A stretch of 64,000 nucleotides of DNA from Tupaia tana (lineage: Eukaryota > Chordata > Mammalia > Scandentia > Tupaiidae): positions 36,971,233 through 37,035,232 of the forward strand of contig JAKSZU010000004.1 in the NCBI GenBank assembly GCA_026018925.1. The letters are read 5' to 3'. Each line of letters begins with the position of its first letter. Within the stretch, counting starts at the first letter, position 1. The translations under genes were made by a program, and so were the position numbers. Under the pieces are notes generated by a model. The model was not told the DNA's origin. It searched no databases and saw nothing but the letters and a program-made list of their open reading frames with translations. Positions 11,179 through 23,145 of the stretch are shown piece by piece.

Positions 11179-12685
11179 AAGGTGGTTCAAGATTAGTACA
11201 ACAAAACTATAACACATTGTCAAAAGAAATGAAAGAAAACCTAGATAAGTGAAAGGATATCCCATGTTTGTAGATTTGAAGACTTAATTTTTTATTAGTA
11301 ATAATGGCTTCACAAATTGATTTACAGTTTCAACACAATCCTTATAAATTACCAAAGCTAGAACAGTGGAACTTGCTTAAAAATGGAAAACAAAGTTGGA
11401 TGACTCACACTTCCCAATTTAAAAATGATGGTAGAATATTGACAAAAATTAGACACGCATATTATTGGGACATAATAAAGACCAAAATAAACCTGTACAT
11501 GTATGCTTAATCTGTTTTTGACCCAAGTGCCGAGACAATTTAATGGAGGAAAATAATCTTTTCAATGAATGGTGCTGAGACAACTGGATATTCACATGCA
11601 AAAAATGGAGTTGAACTTCTAATTCATGCCATACACAAAACTAACTCACAATAAATCATAGATTTAAAGCAAGAACTAAAGAGTAAATATTCACGACCTT
11701 GAGTTAGTTAGATGGTTTCTTAGATGTGACTCGGAAGGCGCAAATAACAAAGGTGCCTAGGATCCCAGTGAGTTGGAGGACTCGAGGAAGGAGATTGCAT
11801 TGTGACCAGGCCCTACATGCACATGCGCTATCATGAGTACCCCTTCCCCCCAAAAGAAAAAAAAATAAAAAATACTGCCTTTTAAAAAAGGAGGCAATAG
11901 ACATTTGAATAGACATTTCTCCAAAGAAGATAGACAAATGACCAATACCCGTATGGAAATATGCTCAAGATCATTAACCACTAGGGAAATGCGAATCAAA
12001 ATTATAGTGAAATACTGCTTCACATCCAGTAGGACAGCTAGTGATTAAACAGATTATAACAAATGCTATAGAAAATGTAGAGAAATTAAAACTCTCGTAC
12101 AGTGTTAGCAGGGTTGTAAGATAGTGTGACCATGCTGGAAAACAGTCTGGCAGTTACTCAAAATATTAAATGTAGAATTAAAATATGAACCAGCAATTTC
12201 ACTTACAGATTTTATTAATGAAAAATGAAAATATACATCCACGCAAAAACTTTTATATCTATGTTTATAGAAGCATTACATATACTTAATAGGTAAAAAG
12301 TGAAAATAACTCAAATGGAAATCAACATAAACAAATTATAATATATTCAAACAGTGGAATCTCTTTTGATAACAAGAGTAATAAAGTGCTGATGCAACAT
12401 GAATGAACCTTGAACACTTTATAGTAAGTACAAGAAGCCACATATTGTGTGATTTGACTCCTCTACATTGTTCAGAATAGGCAAATCCAGAGACACAGAG
12501 GGTAGGATAATTGGAGATGGGATTTCTTTTGGGAGCAATTAAAATTCTATAAAATTTTATAGTGGTGATAATTATACAACTGTGAGTGTACTGAAAACCA
12601 TTTAACTGGACAATTTATAAAGGTGAATTGTACAGCTTGTGAATTACATCCTAATAAAGATGTTATTTTTTAAAAGGGAATGCAA
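11179..12685 (+). repeat. Old L1M: ORF2 3' part and 3' UTR
   Basis: Continues the L1M split at 8428. Recognisable ORF2 pieces include GTGCTGAGACAACTGGATAT, TTCTCCAAAGAAGATAGAC, GGGAAATGCGAATCAAAAT and CATGCTGGAAAACAGTCTGG. The 3' UTR ends near 12680 (GGTGATAATTATACAACTG, then AATAAA). Many stops; interrupted by a family B SINE at 11749-11877. Confidence 0.85.
11749..11877 (+). mobile_element. Family B SINE, 5'-truncated
   Basis: Begins inside the body (GGTGCCTAGGATCCCAGTGA) and ends GCGCTATCATGAGTACCCC plus an A-rich tail, matching the end of the family B copy at 14829. It lies inside the L1M ORF2 relic. Confidence 0.7.
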
Positions 12686-13189
12686 ACTTTTGATTATCCT
12701 GTAGAATTATTTTTTAAAAGGTGACCCTCCCCCCATTTTCAGTAGTAAAAGCACAGTCTCTCACTGTGGTTGAGGTGGGGAATTAGTATAAATCATGTAA
12801 TAAATTAACCACATTTAATCTTTAAAATTTCCCTTATCAAAGATGCCCAAATAGTCTTTGTCGGTTTTATATTTCCCAAATAATCTAAAAAATAAAAATT
12901 AGGCAGCATTCTCAAAAGTCATCACGTTGCTTGATTACACTAGAAAACCATACTCATGAATACCCCTATATTCTCTGTTCAGTTTTTCTCAAAAATTATA
13001 TTACTCCCCAAATCACCAGAGAAAATAAAGCCTTTTCCTGTAAGAGAGCTATTTGGAATATTCACCCTGACCTACGATACTACTCTCATAAACATCACTT
13101 ATATTTAATTACTAACTGGGCCAAATCTCTTCTTTCTCATTGGCTATAAACCTGAGACTGGCACTCATTTCTATCCATTTATCATTAGT
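12686..13189. other. Non-coding stretch
   Basis: A/T-rich unique sequence. No gene or clear repeat seen. Confidence 0.45.
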
Positions 13190-13732
13190 TCATTTTTAGG
13201 ACCTATTTACTGAGTTCCTAATTTATGCAAGGCACTAAAGTAGGCATTGATAATAGAGCAACAGGAAAAAAAAACTACAGATATTCTTACAGTCTATTGT
13301 AAAAGCACAATTGATACACATAACATACAAATTGTATGATACGTTAGAGAGCAGCAAATATTGCAAAAAGAAAGCAATAATAAAGCAGTATAAAAGGAAT
13401 GCTGGTATAGTTCTGGTCAGGCTCCCCTAAACAGCAAGATAACATTTGAGCAATGAGTTGAAAAAGCGTGGCAGTGCGCCATGGAGCCAACTGGAGAAAG
13501 GCATTGTAGAGAGAGAAAACAGTTTCAGAGGCAGAAGCATGCCTGACATGGCCAAGAGACATACAAGGGCCACTACATCTTCAATAGCATGAGGAAGGGA
13601 GCACAGTGAGGTTGGTGAGGTATCAGGGAACAGTATCTAGAGCCTCACACACCATCCTAAGGACTTTGGCTCACACTGAATATTTCATTCAGTGGGAGAT
13701 GTTCAGCTAATGATGTTTAATGATGTTGAAGT
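13190..13732 (-). repeat. LINE-2 fragment, antisense
   Basis: Reads the complement of the L2 3' end (CTATTTACTGAGTTCCTAATT, a 'tatttattgagtgcctact' segment). It then runs into the reverse-transcriptase complement (ACATTTGAGCAATGAGTTG; AAGGACTTTGGCTCACACTG). Continues to 14105 beyond a SINE. Confidence 0.75.
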
Positions 13733-14009
13733 TTTTTTTTGGCGGGGGGGGGGGGAGGTGGGAGAGTTTTTATGCTATAGGGCACATGCGCTTGAAAGAA
13801 AGACAGAGAGAGATAGACAGAAAGTGAGAAATCACACCCCAAGGGGGGATGGCTGCGCCGCAATCCCTTCTCCTCCATTCTCCTCTCTGGATCTTGGGCA
13901 CACATGCACATGTGCCCGGTGTGAGTTTAAGCCTCCAGGTCCAGTACTCAAACCATGGTCAACTACATGGGAGTCCAGCAATGTAGCCATTACGCCAAGT
14001 GCTGCTCCC
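13733..14009 (-). mobile_element. Family A SINE
   Basis: Full length and antisense, inserted in LINE-2. The tail side holds a G-run (GGCGGGGGGGGGGG) just after the T-run. The short direct repeat TTGAAG flanks it. Confidence 0.92.
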
Positions 14010-14105
14010 AAATCTTTGAAGAATTATCCTGGCTGTTATTTTGAAAATAAACTGGAGTAGGAAGGGCACCTAAGGAAATCCAGTTTTAAAACTATCGTTG
14101 TGGTA
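14010..14105 (-). repeat. LINE-2 fragment, continued
   Basis: ATTATCCTGGCTGTTATTTTG corresponds to the L2 complement 'gatcactctggctgctgtg'. This matches the break at the preceding SINE. Confidence 0.65.
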
Positions 14106-14394
14106 GGGACCAGCAGTTAGCGTAATGGCTATGTCACTGGACTCCCATGCAGTCGACCGTGGTTCAAGTCCTGAACCTGGTGGCATAAACTCACGCCGGG
14201 CGCATGCGTGCATGCCCAAGATCCTGAGAGGAGAATGGAGGAGAAGGGATTGTGGCATGGCCATCCTCTCTGGGGGGGTGGGGGGTGGTGGTGTGTGATT
14301 TTTCGCTTTCTGTCTCTCTGTCTCTCTCTGTCTCTCTGGCATGCACACGTGCCCTGTAGCAAAAACCTCTCAAAAAAAAAAAAAGGAAATGAAA
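14106..14394 (+). mobile_element. Family A SINE
   Basis: Starts GGGACCAGCAGTTAGCGT. Contains a local G/T expansion near 14274-14297. Target-site duplication AAAACTATCGTKGT on both sides. Forms an inverted pair with the copy at 13733. Confidence 0.94.
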
Positions 14395-14408
14395 AAAACT
14401 ATCGTGGT

Positions 14409-14648
14409 TAAAGTTTATTCATTTATTTTGTCTATGAGCAGAGAGACAGAGAGAGGGAAAGAGAGAGAGAGAGACAGCACTGTCAACAGTCTTGATGCCA
14501 TGATCCACCCTCAGCCTTCAACTTGTCCTAGATCATGGGCACAACTGTGCACAGCATACTCAGAGATGTCTGGACTTGAACTAGGAAACTTCCCATGTGG
14601 TATTGCCTTGTAGAGCATTGCATTTTACTGCTGTGTCACCCTCTAACC
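14409..14648 (-). mobile_element. Family C SINE
   Basis: Antisense: a TTTATTCATTTATTTTG tail complement, a GA-rich tract (complement of the C/T stretch), then ACTTGAACTAGGAAACTTCC (B-box complement). Ends at the head complement near TGTGTCACCCTCTAACC. Confidence 0.75.
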
Positions 14649-14828
14649 TCAGAAAACTGATTTTTCATTTCTTATTTTGATCTTCTATAAACCTATATAT
14701 TTTTGAACCTATAGCTACCATTGCACAAAATGAGTCCTATCCTAAAGTCAGCTTCTCTAAGAAATTATACAGGTTGAGAAATTGAGATGTGGAAGCAAGT
14801 CTGAAAAAAATAAAATAAAAACAATGAA

Positions 14829-15080
14829 GGTCTAGCTTCAATGGTGCAGTTGGTAGCCTACTGGACTGCAGAACTGGAAGTCACTTATCTATGTGGTTCA
14901 AGTCCCCTGCCTGGTCAGCCTGAAATACATGGGTGTGTACCCAGGATCTTGGCAGACTAGAGGAGGAGGAAGGGACTGCAGTATGATCAAGTCCTGAGGA
15001 GGGTGGAGGTGCCTCTCTCGCCCTCTTTTTCTTTTTCTCATGTGTGTGCACATGCTCTATCATGAATAGAAAAAAAAAAA
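14829..15080 (+). mobile_element. Family B SINE
   Basis: tRNA-like head with A-box-like GGTGCAGTTGGTAGCC and B-box-like GTGGTTCAAGTCCCC. The body ACCCAGGATCTTGGCAGAC is alignable with the family A body. End GCTCTATCATGAATAG plus an A tail. The head differs clearly from family A. Confidence 0.8.
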
Positions 15081-17119
15081 TGAACCTCTAAGAATGCAGA
15101 TCTTTTTAAAATGCATGGTTATCAGGATCTAGAAGAAGATATATTAGACTAAGTCTTAAAACAAGAGACAAAGGAGAGGCCATTCAAACATGCCTTCCTG
15201 TTTGATTGCAAACCAGATTGTCGATAGGAGGAATGGTCATTTTCTCCTCAGAGGTCCTGGATGCTGGGACCCTTGTCCTCTCTGAATGTTTTTGAAGTGT
15301 AATCTGTCACCCTGGGAGACAGATACCTTTAGTTCTCCAAGAATCTGAGGATCTTTTAACCTATTATTGTTGTGCTGAGTTAATAGTCATCCCAGTGGCC
15401 TTCAAGGGCTATTGTGTCTGGGTAGAGGCCCGTTCTTCAGGCAGGGGATGGAGGTTTAAATACAAACCAGTGTGTTTAGAACAGTCTGGTGAATTGGTCC
15501 CAAACCTGAAAGTTGAATTCATTATTCCGGTCGCACTGTTCTTTCTTTGTGTAATGTAGACATTTTCTTTGCTCTCTAATCTTCTGCAATGAAAAAGACT
15601 TATAATCTCTCCAGGGTTTTCTCCTTTGTTGTGGTCTAACATATGTCATTCAGGAAATCTGACCCTGTGCGTTAGGTGTTCTCTCATCATACACTGAATG
15701 GGCTAAACAATGCAGAACAAGTCAGACGAGAGGTTCGATAGCTCCAAATGCAATGCAAAAAAGGTAGAAGCAGAAAGAATTCCATTTGATTAATCTGATC
15801 ACTGTGAACTTCGGCTAAAAGAAAACTCCCAAACATGCTGACATATCACCAGGCATGGAGGAGAAAATGCAAAACGAGAGAGAACACAGAGGATGCTGTT
15901 TAAAGACAGATTTTCCTACAATTTTGGAAACTTAAATTTTTTCTTTTTCTGAGGTAAATAGAAGAAAGGCTACACACACCATGGGAAGCTATCATTCAGA
16001 TTTGGCTGCAGATCGATCTCCTCATTTGATTTCTAAAGGAAACTACTGATGATGTTCCCGTTGAACGCTTACATGTTGATTGCTAAGTCATTTGTATTCA
16101 TCTTGAAAATGATATCTACTCTGCGGTGGGAAGTGACATGCCATCCAAAGGAAAAATAAAAGGACAAAGAGCTAAGTAATAACTATGTGGCAGCAAGAAC
16201 ACAGGGAAATTAATGAAAATGAACCAAGTTCCTGAGTGATGAGATATTGATAGTTACCAGCCCTTCAGGATGCTGCATGTTAGTGACTTGCCTCCTCCTC
16301 GGCGACATTCGTGGATATGGTAGGTGTTGGCAATGCTTTGAATAGCAAACTTTATCTCACAGTTCAGGCATAGCGCCGGGAAATGGTTTCATATTTAAAC
16401 CACTGAATAACAAGAACTTAAAAAGAAGTAAAGTATCTAGGGGAAAACGTTGTGCTTTGTAAAATTATCTGGTTTTTTTTTAGAGGGGAAATACTTGAAG
16501 TACATTCATATGTTAAAAGTTCTTTACCTTTTTTCAGTTGATAAATGTAGATACAGAATTGAGAGGACCTTGTCCTATAAGAATAAATTATGTTTCCTCA
16601 GGCCAGGGTAAAATTTGTAAATGTTATTCAGTTTCCTTGCCTTGAATTTTAAAGTGACTGCTTTTGGAAATCTTTCCTCTTTTAAACTCTTACAAAAAGG
16701 AATATGAGGCAATGAGCAGTTACTACAAACTAGGAAGATTTTTTTAACCACTCCCAAATATGTATTTTTATGCAGCTAATTAGTGAGTATATTTTCCATC
16801 TTTCTTTTTAGAGCTATGGCACAGATTTAAAATACTTTGCATTGTTTAAAAGATTTTGGTTGTATGTGAACTGTGTTTCCATTTCAAGAACTAACACACT
16901 GAGAAACAGAATTATGGGTAGGTGGGAGACAAAAAGTATCACAAGGTAGAATCAGGGAAGAATTTGTGTATTTATAGACAGATTAACCCTTTTAGACTGA
17001 TTAACCATACACACACACTCACATACATAAAACAAAACACAGGAATTTGAACATGCATCATTGTTTTTGCTTGGGGATTACTTTACTTTTGAACTGCTTT
17101 GAATGTCAAGGCTTCTAAA
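15081..17119. other. Long unique non-coding stretch
   Basis: About 2 kb without any SINE, L1 or microsatellite of note. The sequence around 15950-16400 looks low in decay (for example GATCGATCTCCTCATTTGAT and AATGATATCTACTCTGCGG) and may be conserved. No open frame of interest. No structured RNA seen. Confidence 0.45.
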
Positions 17120-17205
17120 AGGCAGTAATTATATAGCTGACATTTTTTCTCCCAGTGCCTAGCACAGGGCTTTAATTGTTCATTCAATGAAAAATTTAAA
17201 TTTTG
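17120..17205 (+). repeat. LINE-2 3' end
   Basis: CCCAGTGCCTAGCACAGGGC and TTCATTCAATGAA match the L2 3' end 'ccagtgcctagcacagtgcctgg...gaatgaatga'. Confidence 0.6.
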
Positions 17206-17689
17206 AGCATAAATAATTCTCATAAATCAGACTAAAATTATTCCTGATCATTTTTTTTTAAGAATCAATACAAAACATTGGGAACATGTGAGAAGTTTCA
17301 AATTTTTACTATTTTAATCAAACGTGGGATTCAAAAGAGAATTTTGAGTAACTGCTCAAAAAAGAACCCTTTTCCTCCTATTTTAATCTAACTTCAATTG
17401 AAGGCAGTTGTGTGCTTCATGGGGTGGAGCATTAGTGCTGGGGGGAAGAAGTAAGAAGGATGTGGTGGCTTAAAACTAGAAAACACTTAGTAAGACAGTG
17501 AAGGAGGTTTTCATATCTAGACTATACTGCTAATGTCATTGCGAATGTCTAAAAAGAGGATACATTTAAAAGCTAAAAAGTAAATTAAATTTATCTGACC
17601 ACAAAACACTTTTTAGGGATGAAATGCCTATTACTGTCTCAGTGGCCCTCTGGAACACAGTTTGAGTGATAGGATGTTGTTGCAATAAA
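17206..17689. other. Non-coding stretch
   Basis: Unique A/T-rich sequence, nothing recognised. Confidence 0.4.
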
Positions 17690-17890
17690 AAAGCAGTGCC
17701 TGGAGAGCCAGATCAATACAATTGAAATCTCCAGCTTCATTGTTTGCCAACTGTAATGACCTTGCAGGTCTGGGCTCCAATTTTCTTGTTTGAAAATGAG
17801 TTTATAATGCTTCCCTTGAAATATAAGTATCGTGGCGTGATATGAAGTACCTAACAGTTGCTGGCACGTACAAAGCAGTTGATAAACTAA
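17690..17890 (+). repeat. MIR
   Basis: GCAGTGCCTGGAGAGCCAGA, GTAATGACCTTGCAGGTC, CCAATTTTCTTGTTTGAAAATG and GTTGCTGGCACGTA follow MIR order. Confidence 0.65.
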
Positions 17891-18127
17891 ATTCATATTG
17901 GGTCTAAAATATGAAAGATAATATTGATACTATTTGTCTGATTATAGTGTTTACATGAAATGCAAAAGTCCTCAACATAGTGCCTTGGCCAAAATTAACT
18001 CAATAGATATTAGTCTCTTATTCCTGTCTTTTCATTTTCATGTTATGTAAAGTTAGTTAGCACTTTGATGACAATTCAGATTCTTATGATATGCTATTTA
18101 AATCAACTTTTTGAAAATTCTGCCTGA

Positions 18128-18391
18128 CGACCAGCAGTTAGCGTAATGGCTATGTTGCTGGACTCCCACGTAGTCGACCGTGGTTCACGTCCCGGACCCA
18201 GTGGCTTAAACTCACGCCGGGCGCGTGTGCGTGCGTGCCCAAGATCCTGGGAGGAGAATGGAGGAGAAGGGATTGCGGCGTGGCCATCCCCCCTGGGGGG
18301 TGATTTCCTGCTTTCTGTCTCTCTGTCTCTCTCTGTCTGGCAAGCGCACGTGCCCTATAGCAAAAACCTCTCCAAAAAAAAAAAAAAAAAA
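18128..18391 (+). mobile_element. Family A SINE, young
   Basis: CpG-rich copy (ACGCCGGGCGCGTGTGCGTG) with a pure A tail. Target-site duplication AAAATTCTGCCTG on both sides. Few CpG losses suggest recent insertion. Confidence 0.95.
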
Positions 18392-18424
18392 AAAATTCTG
18401 CCTGTCTATTCAGATGGTTGATTC

Positions 18425-18930
18425 ATTCATCTTTTCAACAAACATTTACTGAGCACTTACTGTGTACCAGATACATGCTAGGCTTTTAGAATCCAAAGTT
18501 GTAAGACCATCAGATAGGATGAACTCATGTATAAGTTAAGAATTATACATCAATGTATTAAAATAATAATAAACATGTACGAAGACACTTAGGGAACATG
18601 AATACACCTATTTTAGATCAGGGCATAAAGGAAAGACTCCAAGTTTGAACGTTGATGCTGAAATAGGCCATACCTAAACAGAAAATGAGAATAAAGACCT
18701 CTCAGACATTATGTAGCATAGTGTGGTTTATTTGGGGGAAAATTATTTTTGTTTCAAATCACAAGGAAGAAGATGATTGCTTGAGACAATGCTGAGAAGG
18801 TAAACAGGGCTAGACAAGCCCTCATAATAAGCTTTGGCTTTATACTGAAAGCTGTGAGAGACCAATAAGGAAGAGTATTAAAGTAGAGAAGGACTAGGGC
18901 CATTATGTGGAGCCTGCCTAGAGGCAGAAA
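18425..18930 (-). repeat. LINE-2 fragment, antisense
   Basis: AACATTTACTGAGCACTTACT is the complement of the L2 3' end. A TTTGGCTTTATACTGAAAGC segment follows ('tttggattttactctgagtg'). Confidence 0.7.
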
Positions 18931-19280
18931 CCGGTTAGGGTGTTCTCTATGGAAGCAAAGGGAACTGCCTCAGAGGTGCAGTTCTATTCTATTTTAGGAA
19001 GAAAAAATCAGGCAAGTGCTGCTAAAACTGCAGGAGTCTGTTTGCATTTATCTAGAATCTCAGTCAACTGAGATTGGTAAGACTTGGCTCAGTCAACTCT
19101 TATGTGGCAGTTTGCCATAAACCAAGCAGAATATCATAATTAGACTGTTGAATTGTAAATGGTAAAATATTTTCAAGGTTCAACATGTAAAGGCTTGAAA
19201 ACCTACCTAGAGTAACCTTATAAGCCCTTCACTTGATAAAGATTTATCTCTTTCTATATAATTCCTTAAGAGTTAAGTGT

Positions 19281-19552
19281 GGGGAGTCAGCAGGTGGTGA
19301 AGTGATTAAAGCACTGGGCTCCCACGTGGCCAACTGCATTTCAAGTCCTGGAGCCTATGGCTTGAAACTCATACCGGGTATGTGTGTGTGTGCATGCCCA
19401 AAGTGCTGAGCGGAGAAGAGGAGAATGGAGAAGGGATTGTAGCGTGGCCATCGTGGGGTGTTGGGGGGAGGGAGGGCAATTCTTCACTTCCTGTCTCTCT
19501 GTCTCTTTGGCGAGCATATGTGTCCTATAGCAAAAATCTCTCTTTCTCTCAA
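19281..19552 (+). mobile_element. Family A SINE, diverged
   Basis: Starts GGGGAGTCAGCAGGTGG, with a G-rich expansion near 19453-19470. Target-site duplication AGTTAAGTGT on both sides. Confidence 0.88.
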
Positions 19553-21584
19553 AAAGTTAAGTGTAAATGTATCTTTTTTCCAGTAGAGATTATTTGACTT
19601 ATATATATTTTAAAGTTAGTTTACTTACATGGTTTTTCTATTGAATTATAGCTAATGGTGAACTCAGGTAAGAAAATAAAATTGAGTTCTACATTTTTAA
19701 TTACACTTACATCAATTAGTTATATGTAAATAATCACTTAAATGCACTAAGGGAGCTAAACTTTGAAAGAATCCCAGGGGAAATCCTTTAGCAATGAGAA
19801 GAATTATTTTTAAAGTAAAATTACTTTCCAATTTATTTCTTTTATGTTTCCATTTTGTATTCCATGATCTCTAAAACAAGGCACACCTGCATCTAGTTTA
19901 TTTAGTAGGTGAGATAAAGGGCTTACCCTTATCAATGTTGATGATGATATTAGAAGCTAAATGATAGACTTAAACATTTCTAGAAACCAGTGAATATTTG
20001 TTTACTCTGTGGACTAATGGAAAATCCAGAGAGCCCAACAGAGGTTTTTTGTTTTTGTCATTGCTAAACACTGAGCAGAACTAATGCCCCAACTATGTCA
20101 GAGCTAATTTCAAGCGCTAGGTCACAATATTATGAATCGTTCTGTTGAAAAGGACACTTTTTTTTTTTTTTTTTTTTAATCTCACAGAAGAACTTTTGCT
20201 TTAATTACCTAAGCTAGCATGATGAAAAAATATGTACTTGAGACCAGGTCATTATGATGAAGATAGACACTGGTAAAATTTCATTCTCATACTAATTCAA
20301 ATACTTTTTACTGTTAGTCACACATAGTAAAAGGTAATGTACTTGTTCAATGTTCAATCAACAACTTCTTTATAAACCCTAGAACTTTAAAAATGTGTTC
20401 ATGTTTTTTTTTTCTACTTTGATAAGAAAAAACATATACAATATTTGAAGACCCGCATTACTTCTTCTTTCTTATGCCGTTTAAAGTACAGCCTCTCAAG
20501 AAGAGCACTTACCTGTAAGTCAGCAGTCTGTCAGTCATCGCATATGTGCTATGCTCAGCAGAAAGCTAGGTGATGGGGAGGTTGCAAACAAATGTGAACA
20601 CACTTTGGGGCAGATAAAATGAACTTTTCATGAAATTATTGCCTTGAAAAGTTATGCAAATATTTTTTTTTCCCCAGGAGAGAAAGGAGCAAGAAGAAAC
20701 ACCTTCTTATTCAGTATAAAAGCTACTTAAAAGCTGGTTAAAGGCAGCTAGTTATCAGTTTATCAGTTTAGTAAAGAGACGTAAAATTATCTTGAGTGTT
20801 GATTACAGCAAGGGATGTTAGCTTGTTCTTTAGACCATCCTCGCTGTTAGAAATACACCCTCCTCTTCCACTGAATAGGTGACTCAACAGAGGCCAGGTT
20901 TTCCAAGCTGAAGACAGACTGAAGACAAGTTCCAAGTATAGGAGTTCAACTGGCAGAGAAGCAGGCAGCTAATCAGATAGATAATATCTTGAGAAAGCCC
21001 TGCCTCCCAAACCACAGCTCTAGTACTACATGAGCTGGATGTAGGCACCGTCTAAAGGCTGCAGGTATACCCGCTTTGGAGCATTCCCTGACTTTAATTG
21101 CATCTCCTCAAAGTAAGCTGTTTGAGGCCAGTTACAGTAGGTTAGTCAGGTGGAGAAGGCTTCTCTCTTACAGTTAACACTACAGTTTAGTTTTCTTGTA
21201 ATAATTAGAAGGTCGAAAAAAATATAGGCATCTTTACTATACACCTCAACTTACTCAAATGATTACAGCACAGATGAAATTAAGCATTTTGAAAGATAAT
21301 CAAGCCATAAAATTAGTATTTCTATCAAGGCTATTTGTGATAAATACTTGCTGTATCAGCTTTTAGTAAGGAGATGCTAATGTATATTACATGAAATAGT
21401 TCTATTTCAAACAAAATATTCCTCAAATTTATGAATTATTCAGACTCAGGTGTGGATGGTGTACAAAGAAACATTCTAATTATAGCTATCCTCACAATTA
21501 CTCTTTCTTTTCTTTATGATACAATAAAATGGTATTCCCCCATTAACTGAATACTTATTGAAAATGCTACTGTAGTTTGCTCTG
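19553..21584. other. Long unique non-coding stretch
   Basis: About 2 kb with no clear interspersed repeat apart from T/A runs (20158-20177, 20405-20413). The part 21060-21400 holds several TAAT-type and GATAA-type words (TTTAATTGCATCTCC, AAGATAATCAAGCC) and may be regulatory. No gene recognised. Confidence 0.4.
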
Positions 21585-22421
21585 TGGTCAGTGGCCCTGG
21601 TGATGCTAGAGCTACTAAGAATTAGGTGTTATCTGCTTTCTGCATAAAAGGAGCTTGTCTTCCAATGGGAGAGATAGACATCTGCCAATAAGAAGACAAT
21701 TTGGGAAATGCCATAGAAGAAGTATGCAGAAAGCTCTGTGAAGACCCAAGGAGAGCTAGCACAGGCCTCAAAGAGGAGGGGCCATTTGACCTCAGTTGAA
21801 CAGGGCAACAAAGGAGGCGTTCCACACAGAGAAGCTAATGCAAAGGCTTAGAGACAGAAATGAGCATGACTGGCCCAGAGAAAGATAAGGTTTACAGTAT
21901 GGCTCATGTGTATTTGTTTCTATGTCTCTCCTCCTACGTTACCTTCTACCACAAGTGTCCATTGTACACTGAGGCCAGCTTAAAGTTTTCAGAGTCTGTA
22001 ACATTTTAGGAACCTCAGTTCAAGGATATGTAGTGTATGCCCTTGGTGTTTTTATTAATTTCCATGTAAGCAAAAGAAACGTGCTGTAGCCTTTCTTAAT
22101 GGTGAGAAAAGGCATGTATTGCAACTGTTAAGTATCTGTCAGAATGGAACATTAATCAACAGGAATAAGAAAGTGGAATGGAAGGTAGAAAATCTGTGAA
22201 AATGTGAAAGAGCCCAGCAAGTTGAAGGAATGGAACAACTATAGCATAAGTGGATATGAAGAGTTATTTACGATGATAAAGTTAAAAAGTTAATCAAGCT
22301 ACACGTCATATAGGGTTTCTCATAACATGTTAAGGAATACAAACATTCTCCATAAAAGCATTGAGAACTTACAGAGGTTTTTAAACAGGGAGTAAGCATG
22401 GCCAGGTTTACACAATGCTCC
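21585..22421 (-). repeat. LINE-2 fragment, antisense
   Basis: GGAGCTTGTCTTCCAATGGG, CCATTTGACCTCAGTTGAAC, GCAAAGGCTTAGAGACAG and GTAAGCATGGCCAGG follow the L2 reverse-transcriptase complement in order. A Tigger-like piece interrupts it at 22422. Confidence 0.7.
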
Positions 22422-22520
22422 TCAACTTATGATGCGGTTAGGCCCTGATAAACCCATTGTAAGTCGAAAATACCGTACGTGGAACCATCTCGAGTCAGGA
22501 ATTCTCTGTAATTTAAAAGG
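22422..22520. mobile_element. Tigger-like DNA transposon fragment
   Basis: CTCAACTTATGATGCGGTTA and AACCCATTGTAAGTCGAAAA match, from memory, a common mammalian pogo/Tigger-type non-autonomous element. Only about 100 bp remain, and it inserted in LINE-2. The exact family is uncertain. Confidence 0.6.
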
Positions 22521-22524
22521 ATGA

Positions 22525-22640
22525 TTATACAGGTCAAGCTCAAGACAGGGGAACTGTTTATGAGTGTTGCAGAAATCCAGGAAAGTGATGATAAAGACAT
22601 GAACTAGAGCATCTATGGCCAGAAATAGAGGACACTAATT
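22525..22640 (-). repeat. LINE-2 fragment, continued
   Basis: GTTGCAGAAATCCAGGAAAG corresponds to the L2 complement 'attgcagtaatccaggcgag', in order after the piece that ends at 22421. Confidence 0.65.
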
Positions 22641-22846
22641 TAAGAAAGGTAGAAAAGGTAGAATCCCCTTGGCTGGGTAGCCTCTTGGGTAGTTACTTGC
22701 GTGTCTGTGATGCTGGCAAGGTTTGGCACTCTGATACTACCCATAGCTGTGAAAAGGCTCTCCTTTGTTCTTATTGGTGCTGGTAGCAGCAATTAGACAT
22801 GGGGGTATTCGATTCCCAAGTTGTTAGCTCAGTTTTACTCTGTGCA

Positions 22847-22847
<1 letters not shown>

Positions 22848-22884
<37 letters not shown>
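22848..22884. repeat. (GT)n microsatellite
   Basis: About 18 GT units followed by TATGTGTATGTGTATG. Confidence 0.95.
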
Positions 22885-22886
<2 letters not shown>

Positions 22887-22968
22887 GTATGTGTATGTGT
22901 ATGTCTTTCCACTGCCTAACACAATGTGTGGAACTAAAGCATAATCATACCGACTTAAAGCCCTATCT

Positions 22969-23128
22969 AACCAGCAGTTAGTGTAATAGCTATGTCACTG
23001 GACTCCCATGTAGTCGACCGTGGGTATCCTCCCTTGGGGGTGACTTCTCACTTTCTGTCTCTCTGTCTTTCTGGTGAGTGCACGTGCCCTATAGCAAAGA
23101 ACTTTCAAAAAAAAAAAAAAACCCAAAA
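22969..23128 (+). mobile_element. Family A SINE with internal deletion
   Basis: Head AACCAGCAGTTAGTGTAATA, then jumps from GTCGACCGTGGG to TATCCTCCCTTGGGGGTG. The B box and the body are gone but the standard A tail remains, so this is a private deletion rather than the A-short type. Short direct repeat CCYATCTAA flanks it. Confidence 0.88.
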
Positions 23129-23145
23129 AAACAAAAACACACCCC

